The notes beneath the pieces are model-generated. The model was not told the origin of the DNA. It was given only the letters and a program-made list of their open reading frames with translations, and did no database searches. Below are positions 9,773 through 18,256 of a DNA stretch of 64,000 bases, piece after piece; position 1 is the first letter of the stretch; each line of letters opens with the position of its first letter. The stretch comes from Oceanobacillus salinisoli (GTDB lineage Bacteria > Bacillota > Bacilli > Bacillales > Amphibacillaceae): positions 62,001 to 126,000 of the forward strand of contig NZ_WOFB01000016.1 in the NCBI RefSeq assembly GCF_009733865.1, read 5' to 3'. A program made the translations under genes and the position numbers.

Positions 9773-10549
9773 TTAATATCCTTTATACTCGGGAATTCTT
9801 TTTTCAAAAAATGCTTTTACTCCTTCACTGTAGTCTTTTGTTTGACCAGCTATTTTTTGACCGTTTGCCTCATAGTCTAACATTTGAGTTAAAGGTGTTT
9901 CGTAGGATTTTTGAAGATACCTCTTTATTAAACCAATTGCCTTTGTTGGCTTGTTTGCTAGTTTTTCTGCAAATTGCTGCGTTTCTTCATCTAAAGATTC
10001 TCCTGCAACAACTTTCGTTACCAGACCATAATGCTTTGCTTCACTAGCCTGTAATTTTTCACCCAGTATGGTTAGCTCCATTGCTTTTGCGATCCCAACT
10101 ATTCGAGGAAGATAATACAGACTACCGGAGTCAGGAATTAATCCGATATTAATAAATGCCTGAATAAACGAAGCTTTTTCAGAAGCAATTCGAAAGTCAC
10201 AAGCAATTGCTAAGCTAAATCCAGCACCCGCTGCGGCTCCATTTATTGCAGCAATGGTAGGCTTTTCAACCGATGCTAAAGTTTCAATCATGGGCTTATA
10301 ACGACTCAAGATAATTTCTTTATGATCCGCATCAGCACTTAGCCCAGCTAAATCTTCACCCGAACAAAACGCTTTCCCTGCACCGGTAATAACAATTGCC
10401 CTGACTTCCTTATTTTGGTTCAGTAATTTTAATTCCTCCATGATTTCGCGATTCATCATCTCTGTAAAAGCATTCAGCTTATCTGGACGGTTTAGAGTTA
10501 TCCAACCTACATGATTTTTCACTTCACTATGAATCGTTTCGTACATCAT
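9773..10549 (-). CDS. paaG: 1,2-epoxyphenylacetyl-CoA isomerase
   Basis: A crotonase-fold protein of about 258 residues. Both hydratase glutamates are replaced (GAGFSLAIACDF and FIQAFINIG), and an Asp is present in GLIPDSGSLYYLPR, the pattern of PaaG isomerases, which turn ring-1,2-epoxyphenylacetyl-CoA into oxepin-CoA. The frame opens with GTG at 10555. The ATG at 10549 (or 10546) fits the G-rich site better and gives MMYETIHSEV. It starts within 12 bases of the stop of the preceding gene. Confidence 0.87.
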   Translation of the reverse strand: MMYETIHSEVKNHVGWITLNRPDKLNAFTEMMNREIMEELKLLNQNKEVRAIVITGAGKAFCSGEDLAGLSADADHKEIILSRYKPMIETLASVEKPTIAAINGAAAGAGFSLAIACDFRIASEKASFIQAFINIGLIPDSGSLYYLPRIVGIAKAMELTILGEKLQASEAKHYGLVTKVVAGESLDEETQQFAEKLANKPTKAIGLIKRYLQKSYETPLTQMLDYEANGQKIAGQTKDYSEGVKAFFEKRIPEYKGY

Positions 10550-10558
10550 TATCACCCC

Positions 10559-11347
10559 CTACTTCCCTGTATAGTTCGGTAATCTTTTTTCCATAAAAGC
10601 ACTCATTCCTTCTTTTTGATCCTCGGATGCAAAAAGGAGATAGAAATTTTTCCTTTCATATTGCATTGCTTCGTATACGGAAAGGTCTAATGCTTTGTTT
10701 ACAGTATCTTTAACTAGTCTTAATGAAAGAGGAGGCTGTTCTTTAAGCTTCCCAGCAAAGGTGAGTATTTCTTCCATGAGAAGTTCAGGGGGAGTAACTT
10801 TGTTAATAAGTCCTAATTCACATGCTTCCGCTGCACCCATTCTCTCCCCCGTCCAAAGCCATTCTAGTGCTTTCCTGTATCCAATTGTTTTGGAAAGTTT
10901 GACCGTTCCACCCGCACTGGGCATAACACCAAGATTGACTTCAGGAAAACCGAACTTGGTTTGATCAGCTGCAAATACAATATCAGCGGATAACACCAAT
11001 TCAAATCCTCCACCCAGGGCAAATCCCTGTACAGCTGCAAGAATTGGTTTTTTAATATTGGAAATTCTATCCCAATCTGCAAATTGATTTAACTTTTCCA
11101 ATGATATTGGATCATCTTCTGCCATTTCTTTGATATCTGCACCTGCAGCAAAAGATCTACCGGCTCCTGATAGGACAATTACTTTTACATCATCCGATGT
11201 GTCAAAATGAGTTAAACTGTCTATAATCTCAGCTATCATCGAACGGCTTAATGCATTTAATACGTTTGGCCGATTTAGTTCAATTCTTGCAATCCCATCA
11301 TCTACCCAGGCATTAATATATTGATAGTTATTCAATTTCCTCACCAA
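10559..11347 (-). CDS. Second enoyl-CoA hydratase-family protein of the paa operon
   Basis: A 262-residue crotonase with both catalytic glutamates (GGGFELVLSADI and FGFPEVNLGVMPSAGG), so it should add or remove water. With PaaG and PaaF accounted for elsewhere in the operon, this third member is the best candidate for the separate oxepin-CoA hydrolase (the ECH-Aa type described for organisms without a PaaZ fusion). That assignment rests on gene count and position only. It overlaps the upstream EthD gene by 20 bases. Confidence 0.8.
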   Translation of the reverse strand: MVRKLNNYQYINAWVDDGIARIELNRPNVLNALSRSMIAEIIDSLTHFDTSDDVKVIVLSGAGRSFAAGADIKEMAEDDPISLEKLNQFADWDRISNIKKPILAAVQGFALGGGFELVLSADIVFAADQTKFGFPEVNLGVMPSAGGTVKLSKTIGYRKALEWLWTGERMGAAEACELGLINKVTPPELLMEEILTFAGKLKEQPPLSLRLVKDTVNKALDLSVYEAMQYERKNFYLLFASEDQKEGMSAFMEKRLPNYTGK

Positions 11348-11630
11348 TCATCATTGTGACAAGATTTCCAGCAAAAGACATTAAATCCTTTGCAGATGCT
11401 TTCGATTCTTCTGTTTTCATCGCACGTTTTAATGCGTCGTAATCGTCATAATACATTTCGCAAAGCAGGTAGTATTCGCTCTCCCCAGTTGGAGATCCGA
11501 CAATTTTAGTAACTTCCATTTTCCTTAATCCCGGAATTTTCTTTGTAATTGGGGTATGCACATTTTTATAATGCTCATCAAACGCATTTTTGTCCTCTGG
11601 TTGTTTATACAAAGCAATTAGTTTTACCAT
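11328..11630 (-). CDS. EthD-domain protein
   Basis: 100 residues with the EthD ferredoxin-like fold: MVKLIALYKQPEDKNAFDEH, then VHTPITKKIPGLRKMEV and FAGNLVTMMIGEE. EthD-type proteins accompany several degradative operons, but their biochemical role is mostly unproven. It lies 2 bases after paaD and overlaps the next crotonase gene, so it is part of the coupled core of this operon. It is a possible accessory to the epoxidase or to isomerisation. Confidence 0.8.
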   Translation of the reverse strand: MVKLIALYKQPEDKNAFDEHYKNVHTPITKKIPGLRKMEVTKIVGSPTGESEYYLLCEMYYDDYDALKRAMKTEESKASAKDLMSFAGNLVTMMIGEEIE

Positions 11631-11632
11631 TC

Positions 11633-12157
11633 TTATTCCACCTTTTCATTTAAATTAGCCACTGGCTTCATTGCCTCAAATGGATTCTTACAGTTGTTAC
11701 AATAAAGAATACTTCTGCACGCTGTTGGTCCAAATATATTTTCCATTGTTACGTAGGTTGAACCACAGTATGGACAATCAATCTCCCAAGGATCGCCTTT
11801 CGTGTGTACAGCTGGTGGTGGGGTAATTCCATTTTTATTTAACTTTTTTCTACCGGTTTCACTAATTCGGTCTGTCGTCCATGGTGGGGAAAAACTAAAA
11901 TCGACATCTATTTTTAACAAATGATCAAAGCTCTCAATTGCATCATGAGTTTTCCTTTTAACATCGCCTTTGATCATATCCAAAGCAGGACAACCACTAA
12001 ATGTAGGTAATAACTTAACATAAACATAATTATCTTCTGCTATTACCTCCTCCACCATCCCTAACTCAACTATACTAATAAAGGGCATTTCAGGGTCTGT
12101 CACTTGCTGTAATATCTGATAAACCTTCCTTTCGAGATTAGAATGAACTCTTTGCAT
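11633..12157 (-). CDS. paaD: Phenylacetyl-CoA epoxidase subunit PaaD
   Basis: 174 residues. The N-terminal half is a MIP18/DUF59 domain (VTDPEMPFISIVELGMVEEV and PTFSGCPALDMIKGDV). The C-terminal third has two CxxC-type pairs (IDCPYCGSTYV and ILYCNNCKNPF) expected to bind zinc or an Fe-S cluster. PaaD is needed for the epoxidase, probably for Fe-S assembly. It follows paaC by 24 bases. Confidence 0.92.
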   Translation of the reverse strand: MQRVHSNLERKVYQILQQVTDPEMPFISIVELGMVEEVIAEDNYVYVKLLPTFSGCPALDMIKGDVKRKTHDAIESFDHLLKIDVDFSFSPPWTTDRISETGRKKLNKNGITPPPAVHTKGDPWEIDCPYCGSTYVTMENIFGPTACRSILYCNNCKNPFEAMKPVANLNEKVE

Positions 12158-12181
12158 ATTTGCACTTCCTTTTCAGTACGG

Positions 12182-12973
12182 TTACCAGCCAACTGCTTCC
12201 TCATCGGAAATATACACTTCACTTAAAACGTTTAAGGCATCTACTAAATCACTTGTGTGTTCACCATTTCTCCCGTTCCCCTTTTCCATCCCAGGATCAT
12301 CTTTTATCGTAAAGTCTACTTCAGAAAAGAGCTGCTGTATTTGGTTCAGCCATTCCTCTTTTAACTGTGCCTCTGGAGCAATAAGTTTTAAGTCACTCAT
12401 TTCTCCTCCATATTTTCCTAAGGTAAGGACACCACCAAAATCCCGCCATACACGATATATCGCTTGCTCCATTCTGCTCCTCGCTTCTTCTGTACTGGAC
12501 ATTAATTGGTAAAACCATGTCTTCCAGTGCATTAAGTGATAATATTGCTCCGTCTGAATTTTTCTTGCTGCATGAACAAGCGGCTCATAACTGGATTGAT
12601 TTAAAGACTGTAGGCGAATATCCTTAAATATATTGAAGAACAAATGACGTACAACGGTAAATGCCCAATCGTATTTTGGACTGTTTAAATAATCTCCTGG
12701 TCCGTTGACCTCTTCCAAAAGAATGGCATTACGGAATTCTTCTGGTTTCCGATTATGAGAAATCTCATCAACAGGGACCTCTAGTAATTTCTCAAGTAAC
12801 TGATAGTAAATGGATGCGTGCCCCATCGTATCTTGACTAATAGATGAGAAAGCAACATCCTCTTCAATGTGCGGCGCTAAGCCTAACCATTCTGAGCCAC
12901 GGTAGGAATGAATAAAGTTGTCATCAGCCAATTGGTATAATAATTCACGAACGATTGTTTCATAGTGACTCAT
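12182..12973 (-). CDS. paaC: Phenylacetyl-CoA epoxidase structural subunit PaaC
   Basis: 263 residues with a ferritin-like four-helix fold. EEDVAFSSISQDTMGHASIY (residues 33-52) and HLMHWKTWFYQLM correspond to the PaaC family, which pairs with PaaA and has lost most iron ligands. The ATG overlaps the paaB stop (12970-12973, ATGA), which indicates coupled translation in PaaA-PaaC complex assembly. Confidence 0.93.
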   Translation of the reverse strand: MSHYETIVRELLYQLADDNFIHSYRGSEWLGLAPHIEEDVAFSSISQDTMGHASIYYQLLEKLLEVPVDEISHNRKPEEFRNAILLEEVNGPGDYLNSPKYDWAFTVVRHLFFNIFKDIRLQSLNQSSYEPLVHAARKIQTEQYYHLMHWKTWFYQLMSSTEEARSRMEQAIYRVWRDFGGVLTLGKYGGEMSDLKLIAPEAQLKEEWLNQIQQLFSEVDFTIKDDPGMEKGNGRNGEHTSDLVDALNVLSEVYISDEEAVGW

Positions 12974-13293
12974 GGATTAACACCGCCTGTTTCCCTTTTC
13001 TCTTCAAAGTACTTCCAAAGCTTTGGCAGATTGGCGTACCCCTTTGTTTCACGATACGCTTTATTATCTAATTTTTTAAATCCTTCTCTTTCCTCTTGCG
13101 ACATTAATCTAATATCGGAACGTTTAACCACCCACAATTCTTTAATAGGTTCACGGCGAAAAAAATTCTCTCTTGCCATAACAAAAGCCATCTCTCTATT
13201 AGGTGCTAGAAGACTGAATCGATGTTCCAACGAAAGTCCATCTTTCTTTCTACTAAACACTTCATATTCTTCATAAAACTGTTCCTTCCCCAT
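12970..13293 (-). CDS. paaB: Phenylacetyl-CoA epoxidase subunit PaaB
   Basis: 107 residues. YEEYEVFSRKKDGLSLEHRF followed by FSLLAPNREMAFVMARENFF is the typical PaaB start, and the C-terminal KRSDIRLMSQEER is conserved. PaaB bridges PaaAC heterodimers in the epoxidase complex. It lies between paaA and paaC in canonical order. Confidence 0.94.
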   Translation of the reverse strand: MGKEQFYEEYEVFSRKKDGLSLEHRFSLLAPNREMAFVMARENFFRREPIKELWVVKRSDIRLMSQEEREGFKKLDNKAYRETKGYANLPKLWKYFEEKRETGGVNP

Positions 13294-13328
13294 ATTTCAT
13301 ATCTCCTTCATTTGATAATAGATCCATC

Positions 13329-14309
13329 TTAGCCTACTAATGATTGATTTTTATTTTTATAGTCTGAAAGTGCTTCACGAACCCACTCACTTTCATCATA
13401 GGAGTCTCTTCTTAGGGAAATTCTTGCATCTGATCTAGGTCCATTTCCTGATACCACCTGTTTAAACTTCTTCCAATCTGGCTGTTGATAAATCCACTCT
13501 TGTTTTTCTTCATCGAAGCAGATGGTTTCATCTGGAATGGTTAAGCCAAGCAGTTGAATTTTCTCTACATATTTCGTCAAAAATTCCTGACGCAGCTCCT
13601 CATTTGTCTTGAATCTAATTTTATATTTCATATTAATATCTACACTTGAGTGCCCAATGTCTTTTGTAGATTTAGGACCAAAGAACATTAGCAATGGTTC
13701 CCACCAGCGATTAAGTGACTCTTGTAACATTTGCTTTTGTTTTTCTGTTCCTGAAGCTAGAGCTAATACAAGGCTCTCCCCATGTTTTGCGTGAAATGAT
13801 TCCTCTTGGCAGATCCGCTTTAATGCTCTTCCATATGGACCATAGGAAGTTTTTAACAACATCGTTTGTGTGAGAATAGCTGCACCATCTACAAGCCAAG
13901 CGATAATCGCTGCATCAGCCCAAGTAGGTGATGGCATATGGAATACATTATGGAATTTTAACTTTTTCGAAAATAAATCCTGCAGAAGATCCTCTCTGTT
14001 TTTCCCCATTGGCTTTAACAAATCCTCTGCTACACGGAGCAGCAATTGACCATGTCCCATCTCATCCTGTACCTTTGCCATAATAGATAATTTCCGATCA
14101 ATGGTTGGAGCCTTTGGGACCCATTCCTTCTCAGGCAAAGCTCCCATAATTTCACTTGCACCATGGCTTGAAATAAGTTTAATTAAAGCCTTTCTATACT
14201 CATCTGGCATCCAATCTCCCGCCTCAATTTTTTCGTCATTTTCAATCCTTTCCATAAAATGCTCGTATTTCTCTTCATCTGTCAGCTCCCTATAATGAAT
14301 GACTTCCAT
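13329..14309 (-). CDS. paaA: Phenylacetyl-CoA epoxidase catalytic subunit PaaA
   Basis: 326 residues. Di-iron ligands are recognisable in KLSIMAKVQDEMGHGQLLLR (about residues 90-110) and ICQEESFHAKHGESLVLALA (about residues 165-185). The CoA-binding basic segment KYKIRFKTNEELRQEFL follows. It performs the O2-dependent epoxidation of phenylacetyl-CoA. The ATG has GGAGGAGAT seven bases upstream. It is the first of the paaABCD set, downstream of paaK. Confidence 0.95.
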   Translation of the reverse strand: MEVIHYRELTDEEKYEHFMERIENDEKIEAGDWMPDEYRKALIKLISSHGASEIMGALPEKEWVPKAPTIDRKLSIMAKVQDEMGHGQLLLRVAEDLLKPMGKNREDLLQDLFSKKLKFHNVFHMPSPTWADAAIIAWLVDGAAILTQTMLLKTSYGPYGRALKRICQEESFHAKHGESLVLALASGTEKQKQMLQESLNRWWEPLLMFFGPKSTKDIGHSSVDINMKYKIRFKTNEELRQEFLTKYVEKIQLLGLTIPDETICFDEEKQEWIYQQPDWKKFKQVVSGNGPRSDARISLRRDSYDESEWVREALSDYKNKNQSLVG

Positions 14310-14344
14310 TTTGATCTCCTCCTCTTTTAAAAATTTTTACCATG

Positions 14345-14364
14345 ACAATAGTAAAAACTATTGT
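14345..14364 (-). terminator. Small hairpin between paaK and paaA
   Basis: ACAATAGT and ACTATTGT form an 8-bp stem with an AAAA loop directly at the paaK stop codon. There is no clear T-run. More likely an mRNA processing or stability element than a full terminator. Confidence 0.35.
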
Positions 14365-15695
14365 TAATTAGCAACAGAAGAAGTCTTTTTCTCTCTTACA
14401 ATTCGAATAGCCTTTCCTTCTGTTCTTGGAATCATCCCAGGTGGTTCAATTTGTGTATTAATCGTTACAAGACAACTGCTTTTTAATTTCCTTGAAATCT
14501 TCTCGGAAAGATGTTTTACTTTCACATCTTCCAAATTTTGACCTATAACTTCATACATTTGTTCATCCATCTCAACCTTCAATAGCAATTTTTCCAGTGC
14601 ACCATCCTGACTAATTATCAGTTTATAATGGGGAGCAAGCTCCTCGATTGATAATAAAACGCTTTCTATTTCGGATGGAAAAACATTCACTCCACGGATA
14701 ATAAGCATATCGTCAATACGGCCTTTCACTCTGGACATACGAATGGATGTCCTACCGCACTTACAAGGTTCTCTAGTAATGGATGCAACATCACCTGTTC
14801 GGTATCGAATAATTGGTAAGGCTTCTTTCGTTAAACTAGTAAAAACAAGTTCTCCTTCTTCGCCTTCTGGAACTGGTTTTAACGTTTCTGGATTAATGAC
14901 TTCTACATAAAAATGATCATCGGCTATGTGAAGTCCATCTTGAGCTTCTTTACATTCGATAGCAACGCCAGGACCCATTACTTCACTTAATCCATAAATA
15001 TCCATTGCCTTTATATCAAGACGTTCTTCCAAGTTATTCCTCAATTCTTCTGACCACGCTTCAGCACCAAATATCCCATATTTCAAACTTGTTTTTCGTG
15101 GGTCTTTTCCCATTTTCTCCATTTTATCTACAATATTTAAGACATAAGTTGGTGTTCCTGTAATGACTGTTGGCTTAAAGTCTTCAATAAGGGTGATTTG
15201 ACGTTCTGTATTACCACCGGAAACGGGGACAGTAGCCATTCCCAATCTTTCAGAACCGTAATGGATTCCAAGTCCCCCAGTAAATAAACCATACCCATAT
15301 GCGTTATGAAGAACTCCACCTGGTTCCCCACCGCAAGCCCGGATAGCTCTTGCAACAATTTCAGCCCATACATTAAGATCATTTTCTGAAAAACCTACAA
15401 CGGTTGGCTTACCACTCGTTCCACTGGATGCATGCATGCGTCTAATTTGATTGATAGGTCTTGCAAATAATCCAAAAGGATAGTTCGCACGAAGATCCTT
15501 TTTTACCGTAAAAGGCAGTTTCTGTACATCTGTTAATGATTGAATATCATCCGGAGTAATGTTGTTCTCGTTGAATTTTTTTCGATAGAAGGAGACATTT
15601 TCGTAAACGTTTTGGATAGTATCTTTTATCCTATTTAACTGCAATTCCTCTTTGGCATCCGGAGCAAGCGTTTCCATTTCCTCGTTAAAAAACAC
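14364..15695 (-). CDS. paaK: Phenylacetate-CoA ligase
   Basis: 443 residues, a typical PaaK length. The ATP/AMP-binding P-loop SSGTSGKPTVVGF is at about residues 92-104, with YGLSEVMGPGVAIEC and the hinge segment RYRTGDVASI further on, and the C-terminal AMP-binding domain (GRIDDMLIIRGVNVFPSEIE). It converts phenylacetate, ATP and CoA to phenylacetyl-CoA, the true substrate of PaaABC and the PaaX inducer. It follows the ferredoxin gene by 32 bases. Confidence 0.95.
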   Translation of the reverse strand: MFFNEEMETLAPDAKEELQLNRIKDTIQNVYENVSFYRKKFNENNITPDDIQSLTDVQKLPFTVKKDLRANYPFGLFARPINQIRRMHASSGTSGKPTVVGFSENDLNVWAEIVARAIRACGGEPGGVLHNAYGYGLFTGGLGIHYGSERLGMATVPVSGGNTERQITLIEDFKPTVITGTPTYVLNIVDKMEKMGKDPRKTSLKYGIFGAEAWSEELRNNLEERLDIKAMDIYGLSEVMGPGVAIECKEAQDGLHIADDHFYVEVINPETLKPVPEGEEGELVFTSLTKEALPIIRYRTGDVASITREPCKCGRTSIRMSRVKGRIDDMLIIRGVNVFPSEIESVLLSIEELAPHYKLIISQDGALEKLLLKVEMDEQMYEVIGQNLEDVKVKHLSEKISRKLKSSCLVTINTQIEPPGMIPRTEGKAIRIVREKKTSSVAN

Positions 15696-15727
15696 GTAAA
15701 TTAATACCTCCTTTTATAATTATTTGA

Positions 15728-15970
15728 TTAAGAAATCTCTTCAAAATACTTTCTGTTAAGTGAAATAAACTTTTCTTCCTCTTCAGGTACTTCTTCTTCC
15801 GCATAGATTGCCTGCACAGGGCATACTGCTTCACATGCAGCACAGTCGATACATACATCTGGATCAATAAAATACATATCGTCACCAGGATGGATTGCAT
15901 CCACCGGACAAACCTCCACACATTCAGCTGATTTTTCATTTCGGCAAGGAGAAGTTATCACAAATGCCAT
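15728..15970 (-). CDS. fdxA: Seven-iron (3Fe-4S/4Fe-4S) ferredoxin
   Basis: 80 residues. The N-terminal cluster pattern is CRNEKSAECVEVCPVDAI, and the second motif CIDCAACEAVCPVQAIY is a complete CxxCxxCxxxCP. The spacing of the first motif is that of FdxA-type 3Fe-4S plus 4Fe-4S ferredoxins. The acidic tail EEEVPEEEEKF fits redox-partner docking. It is co-transcribed with a flavin reductase and the epoxidase genes, and is the likely electron donor to PaaA in the absence of PaaE. Confidence 0.9.
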   Translation of the reverse strand: MAFVITSPCRNEKSAECVEVCPVDAIHPGDDMYFIDPDVCIDCAACEAVCPVQAIYAEEEVPEEEEKFISLNRKYFEEIS

Positions 15971-15988
15971 TATCTATTCCTCCTATAC

Positions 15989-16990
15989 TTAAGCTTTAAT
16001 TTTCTCGAATAAACTCGTGCTATGCTGTGGCTGTTGTCTTGCTTTAGGATCAATATAAGTCTTTATACTACTTATTGCCGTTGCAGCATCACTAAATCCT
16101 GTTGCAATTAATTTAACTTTACCTTTGAAGGTGACAATATCACCTGCTGCATAGATTCCTTCTACATTAGTACGCATTGTAGAGTCGACAATAATAGAGT
16201 TTTTATGGAACTCCAATCCCCATTCCTTAATTGGGCCCAGTGAAGATACAAACCCATAATTCGTAATTAATTCATCCAATTCTACGGAAACGCATTCATT
16301 TGTTTCCAAATTTTGTATAGTAATGGATTGTATATATTCGTCATCACCGTGAATTTCCTTCAAATTATAAGGCTTAAGAATATTTACATCTGAATCCTCT
16401 AGCTTTCGAACACTTGCTTCATGAGCCCTAAAATTATTTCGGCGATGAATGATACTAACCTTATTTGCAATTGGTTCCATCATTAATGCCCAATCAACAG
16501 CCGAATCTCCTCCTCCTAAAATACAAATATCTTTATCTGCAAAGTGATTCAGGTCATTTATAAAATAATGGAGATTTTTCCCTTCATACTGTTTTGCATG
16601 TTCGAAGTTAAGTCTTCGTGGTTCGAACGCTCCTATTCCAGCTGAAATGAGGATAGTCTTGGAATAATGCATTTCTTTATTTGTAACCATTTGAAAATAG
16701 CCATCATCCGTTTTAACAACTCCCTCAACAGTTTGATTGAGTACAACGGTAGGCTCAAATTGCATTGCCTGATTCACTAGACTGTCCACCAAATCTTTTG
16801 CTTTTGTTTGAGGAAAACCAGCTATATCGTATATATATTTTTCAGGATACAACGCATTCAGTTGTCCCCCTAAATGTGGTAAGCTCTCGATTATTTTTAC
16901 TTTTAGTTGTCGCATTCCACCATAGAAAGCTGCAAAGAGTCCGATTGGTCCCCCGCCAATTATGGTTACGTCATACATCTCCTTATCCAT
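15989..16990 (-). CDS. Type 2 ferredoxin-NADP+ reductase (TrxR-like flavoprotein)
   Basis: 333 residues from the ATG at 16990, behind GGAGGGGGTG. An upstream in-frame ATG at 17017 is less likely. The FAD site is VTIIGGGPIGLFAAFYGGMR and the NAD(P)H site CILGGGDSAVDWALMM (about residue 160). There is no CxxC redox pair, so this is the YumC-type ferredoxin-NADP reductase rather than thioredoxin reductase. It is the first gene of the paa operon and is coupled with the ferredoxin 18 bases downstream. The pair probably replaces PaaE. Confidence 0.9.
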   Translation of the reverse strand: MDKEMYDVTIIGGGPIGLFAAFYGGMRQLKVKIIESLPHLGGQLNALYPEKYIYDIAGFPQTKAKDLVDSLVNQAMQFEPTVVLNQTVEGVVKTDDGYFQMVTNKEMHYSKTILISAGIGAFEPRRLNFEHAKQYEGKNLHYFINDLNHFADKDICILGGGDSAVDWALMMEPIANKVSIIHRRNNFRAHEASVRKLEDSDVNILKPYNLKEIHGDDEYIQSITIQNLETNECVSVELDELITNYGFVSSLGPIKEWGLEFHKNSIIVDSTMRTNVEGIYAAGDIVTFKGKVKLIATGFSDAATAISSIKTYIDPKARQQPQHSTSLFEKIKA

Positions 16991-17019
16991 TGTTGACACC
17001 CCCTCCCCCAAATCCAAAT

Positions 17020-17051
17020 AACGTTTATTTCATATAACGTTTTTTTAACGT
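17020..17051 (-). promoter_or_regulatory. Candidate PaaX operator: three AACGT repeats in the paa leader
   Basis: AACGT occurs at 17020-17024, 17036-17040 and 17047-17051. The first two lie in matching contexts (AATAACGTTTATTT and TATAACGTTTTTTT), 16 bases apart. They lie just downstream of the -10 of the operon promoter, where a bound repressor would block transcription. Assigning them to PaaX is an inference. Confidence 0.45.
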
Positions 17052-17067
17052 CATATTATTAATTGAT

Positions 17068-17096
17068 ATATTAACAACCTATTTTTAATATGTCAA
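17068..17096 (-). promoter_or_regulatory. Sigma-A promoter of the paa operon
   Basis: Read on the minus strand, TTGACA (17091-17096) is followed after exactly 17 bases by TAATAT (17068-17073). It points to the FNR gene 78 bases downstream and is the only strong promoter seen for the 14-kb operon. Confidence 0.8.
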
Positions 17097-17261
17097 TATT
17101 TTTTATAAAAAAATAATTCAGAAAACTATTTTTAGATAATTTTCGTTTTATCTTCTGATTTATAGGCCTCGGAGTCATAATTTTTATGTACCTGGTTAAT
17201 GTATTTTAGGAGTTAATTATAAAATCCAATTTAATTCCGATACTTGTTTTGCATACAAAAA

Positions 17262-17297
17262 ATAAACCGACATCAGAGAAGATGTGGGCTTATTAAA
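17262..17297 (-). terminator. Hairpin, possible minus-strand terminator
   Basis: Imperfect arms AATAAACCGACATC and GATGTGGGCTTATT surround a 6-base loop. Read on the minus strand the stem is followed by a T-rich tail (TTTATTTTTTG). It may end transcription from the small gene at 17.7 kb before it reaches the paa promoter. Confidence 0.4.
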
Positions 17298-17618
17298 ATA
17301 TCTAGCTTAACAATATTTCTATCTTTTAAAAACAGACTGTCTTATTTCTTTATGTTTCTTTGTAGTAGTGAAGAATGGTTTTGCGAGTGTATGTGGGCTT
17401 CCTACCTAAAAGACGGACAGAAGGCTGAACTAAAAATAAAACCGAATATTTACAGGCTGTCTAACGTTAACTCCAGCTCAGATTGGTTTAAGCGTTTTTG
17501 AGAGGATTAATCTGCAAAAATAGACAGGAACCACAACCAAGCATTCCTGCCTTGCCATTTTCAAAACCGAGTCATCTTCCCTTTCCTCTTCGGTCCACTT
17601 ATTTAATTAATATTACAA

Positions 17619-17729
17619 TTAAGATTCCGTATTTCTTGCATTTGATTTGCCTTTGGATCTTCTTTGCTCATCTGGTCTTTTGGCATTTCCATTATGTTTT
17701 TTCTTTGGAGCATGACTGTCTTTAACCAA
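17619..17729 (-). CDS. Small basic protein, 36 residues
   Basis: TTG start with GGAGGGAATAATA upstream. The product is strongly basic and hydrophilic (DSHAPKKKHNGNAKRPDEQR, then RSKGKSNARNTES) and has no hydrophobic core. Composition and size recall small acid-soluble or minor spore proteins of Bacillaceae, but I recognise no family. It stands alone in a 1.4-kb region between two operons. Confidence 0.4.
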   Translation of the reverse strand: MVKDSHAPKKKHNGNAKRPDEQRRSKGKSNARNTES

Positions 17730-17879
17730 TATTATTCCCTCCATGATAGAAGATTTAAAAATGAATGAATGCTTGATGAAAAAGAGATACTTAGCCCTTC
17801 TCCTCTACATGCAAGCAACAAATCAACCATTAATTAAAGTTACCTAGAAGCAGTGATTTATTCATGTTCTGAATCAACG

Positions 17880-18250
17880 CTAATTTTAACAAGAATCGGA
17901 ATTGGCGTTCGAGCTGGCCGAGGGCACTTCAAAATGTTTAGATTTATAATAGGGTAACAGGTGGCTGTTGCTCAATTGGGTCTGAACTCAATCGGGTTGG
18001 CATTGGGCTCGCTCTACTTCGGTGGCTCGGCTATTTGGGAGATGCTCGCTCGAATTTATTTAGGTTGTCGCTCGATTCGAATCCTCCCTAGCGCGTTTGA
18101 TGCCACTCACTGCTCAACTAAGTCGCCGGCTCGTGCAATTGAACTCTGCTGCAGCGCTATCTAAGCACATGCCCGGCGATTTCCCTGAATACCACTCGAA
18201 TCACATGCTTTCTCGTGCGCTTCCACCTACAGTCTCTCAACTCCCTCCCC
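17880..18250. other. GC-rich noncoding stretch between the two aromatic operons
   Basis: No supported gene. Base composition is clearly higher in G+C than the surroundings, with repeated CTCGCTCG/GGCTCG-type words. Frames through it give Ser/Leu/Arg-rich nonsense. It could be a remnant of foreign DNA. The rest of 17.1-18.37 kb holds only the small gene and hairpins listed separately. Confidence 0.5.
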
Positions 18251-18256
18251 TCCCAC

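Noticed and set aside
15685-15939. 84-codon frame over the ferredoxin gene
   Set aside because: Out-of-frame shadow of the ferredoxin, whose two cysteine cluster motifs are unmistakable.
17244-17725. Two plus-strand frames in the region upstream of the paa promoter
   Set aside because: Ser/Phe-rich shadows without ribosome sites. The second runs antisense to the small basic protein.
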